Below are positions 60,908 to 64,000 of a DNA stretch of 64,000 nt, one piece after another (the first letter of the stretch is position 1; every line of letters begins with the position of its first letter). The notes under the pieces were generated by a model. The model did no database searches. It saw only the letters and a list, made by a program, of their open reading frames with translations, and was not told the DNA's origin. The stretch lies in NCBI GenBank assembly GCA_916700875.1, contig CAKAKS010000032.1:9983001-10047000 (forward strand), written 5' to 3'. Position numbers and translations under genes: made by a program. The DNA is from Sebastes aleutianus (Eukaryota > Chordata > Actinopteri > Perciformes > Sebastidae).

Positions 60908-62104
60908 ATAACCACAACCTCACCAATGTCCATTTTCATTTACAGATTCACAATGTACTTTATCAACTCATCCCTCCTTATAACACACACACACACACCC
61001 TCATCAGCGGCTCTGCTGCTGATCCTTTGTAATCTTGTGTGTCGCTGGTCCGGGTCGGGTCTAATTGGCTGCAGTGTGTGTGGCTGCCACCAATCTATGG
61101 AGCCCAGAGAGGTCAGCCATGTCAGGGTTCATTAGTGGTAGAGCCGCCGCCATACTCCCTCAAGGATCTGTACCTTGTTCCTCCATCTCTCACTATCTTT
61201 CTCTGTAAAAGCAGCCCCTTACTGGACATGCAGGTTGCACCAAGCAGCCATTCGTAATAGCATGCAACTGTCACTCACACATTCAGAAGAATGTGTCATG
61301 GTAGCAGTATAGTTACAGTGTGCTGTATGGATCCTGATCTTTGACCCACCTCATTAAACCACATCTGATTTCTTAAACACACACTATCTTTCTCCAACAT
61401 GAGAGAATCAACATGTTTTTATTTTCAGCCAACCAAAAGCAGTAAACACTATGGTCCCTCTCTCCCTCATAATGCCCAGTCATGTCCTATTATTAGTTTT
61501 CTCATTTTCAGAGATGGGGAGAGAGGGAGCCCCAGAGGCTCCGCACTTTCCCCACTGTTTCTCACTGATGGCCTTCTGGTGATGGATGAGGTGAGCACGG
61601 TCCAAAAGCACAGAAAATGAAGCTTTCATTAGCCAACGTAACCAAGCAGTTGTGAGCCATCTCCCGAGTCCCTCTCTCCGCGCACTCAGACACATTACCT
61701 ACACCCAAACAACAGCGCCTTTTAGATGCAATCAATGTGTTGTTCTCTTGCAGCCACCTCTGCACTTTCACACACTGTGAACCGCGAGTCAATTTACACG
61801 ACGAGAGGGAAGGAAGGAGACTCTGTAAGCTCCAGTAGCTGCTCACTGGTTGGGCTTTAATAGCCTCCTACTGGCTATTACAGGCACCTTTAATGTAAAA
61901 GAAATGTAGAGGTGATTGGGGGAAAGGATGGTGATATGAAAACTAATTGGCTATATGGCCAATGATTATTGATTGATAGGAACAAGGTGTCCCTTGGGGA
62001 TACAATCAATGGAAATCAGAGAGAAAGGGAGGGGTGTACATTCAAAGTAGACATCGCTGCCTGTAAATCTGAGGCGGATAAGTATGGAGGACGGAACCTG
62101 CCAA
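60908..62104. other. Intergenic, no gene recognised
   Basis: CA repeat at 60983-60998. 61030-61150 and 61540-61860 are repeat-free. No exon seen. Confidence 0.35.
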
Positions 62105-62640
62105 AATAAAAAATAAATGAATAAATAAATAAATAAATGACTCGATAAAATGAATGAATATACGGAGCTGGGCAGATGTCTATGGAGCTGGGAATGAAGA
62201 CTGGAGTTGATAAAAATGACTATATGCTAGCTAGCTAGCTAGCATACAGTCAATCACCCTTACCCCATGATGAAGAAGAAGAAAAGAATACAGAAATAAA
62301 TAAGTTTGGGGAAATAAATAAAGGGTGAAATGCATAGGGAAAATCGTGCATATATAAATAAATACATACATTTAAAAATAAATAAAAATAAATGCAAAAA
62401 TAAAAAATAAATGCAAAAATAAATAATCTTAAAATAAAAAAATAAATACATAAATGAAAATTAAACAGAGGAGTAAATAAATAAGGTAATTAATATAAAT
62501 ATAAATGAAGAAGCAAACTAAACCAGAAATATCAATTTATGTCACATTTTATCAATTAATTAATGGCTATATTTGTTTTCATCTTATTTTTGCTATATTT
62601 AATGACATATTTATTTATTTATTGAGTCATTTATTTATTC
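62105..62640. repeat. Degenerate (AAAT)n / (ATTT)n tract with a palindrome
   Basis: AAATA repeats run from 62106 to 62145 and from 62290 to 62490. T-rich counterparts (TTTATTTATTTATTG, then CATTTATTTATTCC) lie near 62610-62640. A 24-bp perfect palindrome sits between the first two blocks at 62223-62246. Confidence 0.65.
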
Positions 62641-63052
62641 CTAATTCTTTTATTTTGTCAGGTCTCCGTCCTCCATGGATAGCAGGCTCAACTTTATGTG
62701 GCTAACATTCTCTGTAGGACTTTGCATGCAGGAACACGGAGGAAATTTCACCCTCCGTCTGGTGGCACTTCCGTTCCCAGGGCTGCATTTTACCCATGCA
62801 TGGTTCCCTCCCTTTCCATCTGTGCACAGTTTGGGGCCGAGCTTTACCGCAGCATCGCACTTCATGAATTACATTTTAATGCAATTTCCTCTTGACAGCT
62901 TCGTGGAAAAAGTTCCCTGAGTCCCAGTCCCAGTCCCTACGCCATGTTATCTGTAAGTGCACCGCGAGTTCAAGGTGAATGAAAGCGTTTGGTAACACTT
63001 TCTTAGAAGTGAAAAGAGGAAAGACTCGCCTCTAAGAATCCTGTTTGCCTCT
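62641..63052. promoter_or_regulatory. Unique block, candidate regulatory DNA
   Basis: 62650-62960 is repeat-free. Overlapping 60-80 residue frames on both strands carry no protein signature. Listed because its texture resembles conserved non-coding sequence. Confidence 0.18.
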
Positions 63053-63063
63053 TTGATGTTCCT

Positions 63064-63163
63064 CAGAGAGAAGAGAAGAAGAAGAGAAGAAGAAGAGAAG
63101 AGAAGAGAAGAGAAGAGAAGAGAAGAGAAGAGAAGAGAAGAGAAGAGAAGAGAAGAGAAGAGT
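63064..63163 (+). repeat. AAGAG pentanucleotide satellite
   Basis: A run of GAAGA/AGAAG repeats, nearly perfect (AGAGA)n from about 63090 to 63161, all purine on the plus strand. Confidence 0.9.
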
Positions 63164-64000
63164 GTAATTGCTACAGCTGTAATAAAATATTCAACATATT
63201 ATAAAAAGGTTGAAACCACATTTAGAGAATCTCTTTACTATTCCGTCTCACTCTCCCCGCTCTCTCTCCCCCCTCGGTAAGACAGACGATACGCCATCCT
63301 TAAATATTGATGGAAATTTCCTGCGATTTGCCTGATTTATAAACACCTTTGATCTTCGCTCATTTGCCCTCGCTTGTGTTTTTCTAAAAATACATATTTT
63401 CCTCCTAAGCCCAGAATTTCCAAAAGAGTTGAGTCATAACGCAACATTGTCGCTGCATCTCACTCATGCATGAAAAGCGAATCCATCTGAGGGTCACGTT
63501 GACATTTTTGCATGTTCAGTTCGCTCTTAAGTGCTTATACTGTATTGCTCTAAAATACAGGCTTGTGTGTGTATATGGGGTTACGTCTTAAATTGGTGTC
63601 TGTTACAGAAGCAGTGAGGCGTTGTGGCCCCGCTGGCTCTTTATGGGTCAAGCCCATCGCTGGCGACGCATTTCAATCAGACCCATTTTAATCAGTGACA
63701 CATTCACGACCAAGGACTCTGTGTGTCAACACTTCATTTAATGATCTGATCATAGACAGGACACCTCGCAGACACCTCGACACACATCAATAACTCACCA
63801 GGCATGCAGTCTTTTACCCCCAGAGCCATAAACAACGTCTAATAAACTTCAGAGATACACACAACGGGATGATGAAAGTGTCGTAAAAAAAAAACACACC
63901 CATTCGTTTGCCACAATGAAGAGCAATGCATGGCTGCCGTGTGATGAAATGTGAGGCATTGCATGTAGCGATAATGAAATAAATCTTTGCAGCACATAGA
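63164..64000. other. Intergenic to the window end
   Basis: Unique GC-balanced sequence. 63290-63400 (TTCCTGCGATTTGCCTGA, TATAAACACCTTTGATC) and 63600-63720 may be conserved non-coding DNA. No gene recognised. Confidence 0.25.

Overview
The window looks like nuclear DNA of a teleost fish, probably a percomorph. This rests on a fish-type BSDC1 gene with short introns, an OLIG-family gene closest to the non-mammalian OLIG4 class, and many short non-autonomous DNA transposons of kinds common in fish genomes. I see no bacterial, viral or plasmid genes. Species and synteny cannot be settled from sequence alone.

Two protein-coding genes are clear, both on the minus strand and in tandem. bsdc1 (17121-24594) has 11 coding exons that join, with consensus GT/AG borders and matching phases, into 431 residues with a BSD domain and a conserved acidic tail. 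olig4 (31524-32288) is a single-exon bHLH repressor-type gene with a TATA box about 225 bp upstream of its ATG. About 6.9 kb separates the bsdc1 start from the olig4 stop. A third, doubtful item at 47724-48421 looks like the last exon or a decayed remnant of a TNF-superfamily ligand gene.

The rest is intergenic. 1-17 kb (downstream of bsdc1) is a patchwork of MITEs, microsatellites and unrecognised sequence. 24.6-31.5 kb holds retrotransposon tails, a local duplicated insertion and, from about 27.8 kb, repeat-poor sequence. 32.3-64 kb is a gene desert upstream of olig4 in which transposons alternate with GC-balanced, ORF-free, repeat-free blocks of the kind often found as conserved non-coding elements beside developmental transcription-factor genes. 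I propose these as candidate olig4 enhancers at low confidence.

Mobile DNA dominates the structure. At least ten elements begin and end in TTAA (about 4.7, 12.8, 17.2, 27.1, 32.8, 35.9, 39.8, 40.0, 56.3 and 60.7 kb), consistent with piggyBac-like or similar TTAA-targeting elements. Another family (14.1, 33.7, 42.5 and 57.5 kb) has CAGGGCTG-like ends and, in three copies, 8-bp target duplications, so it is hAT-like. The most striking structures are a three-layer nested insertion at 32.75-34.24 kb, a near full-length foldback at 35.9-36.7 kb, a head-to-head inverted MITE pair in bsdc1 intron 7, a bsdc1 intron 10 that is about 90 percent transposon, and a 554-bp segment copied from 2.1 kb away and inserted at a 34-bp palindrome between 62-bp direct repeats. 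I did not find a convincing previously undescribed gene system; the novelty is in the transposon architecture and a possible paired homeodomain-site motif flanking olig4.
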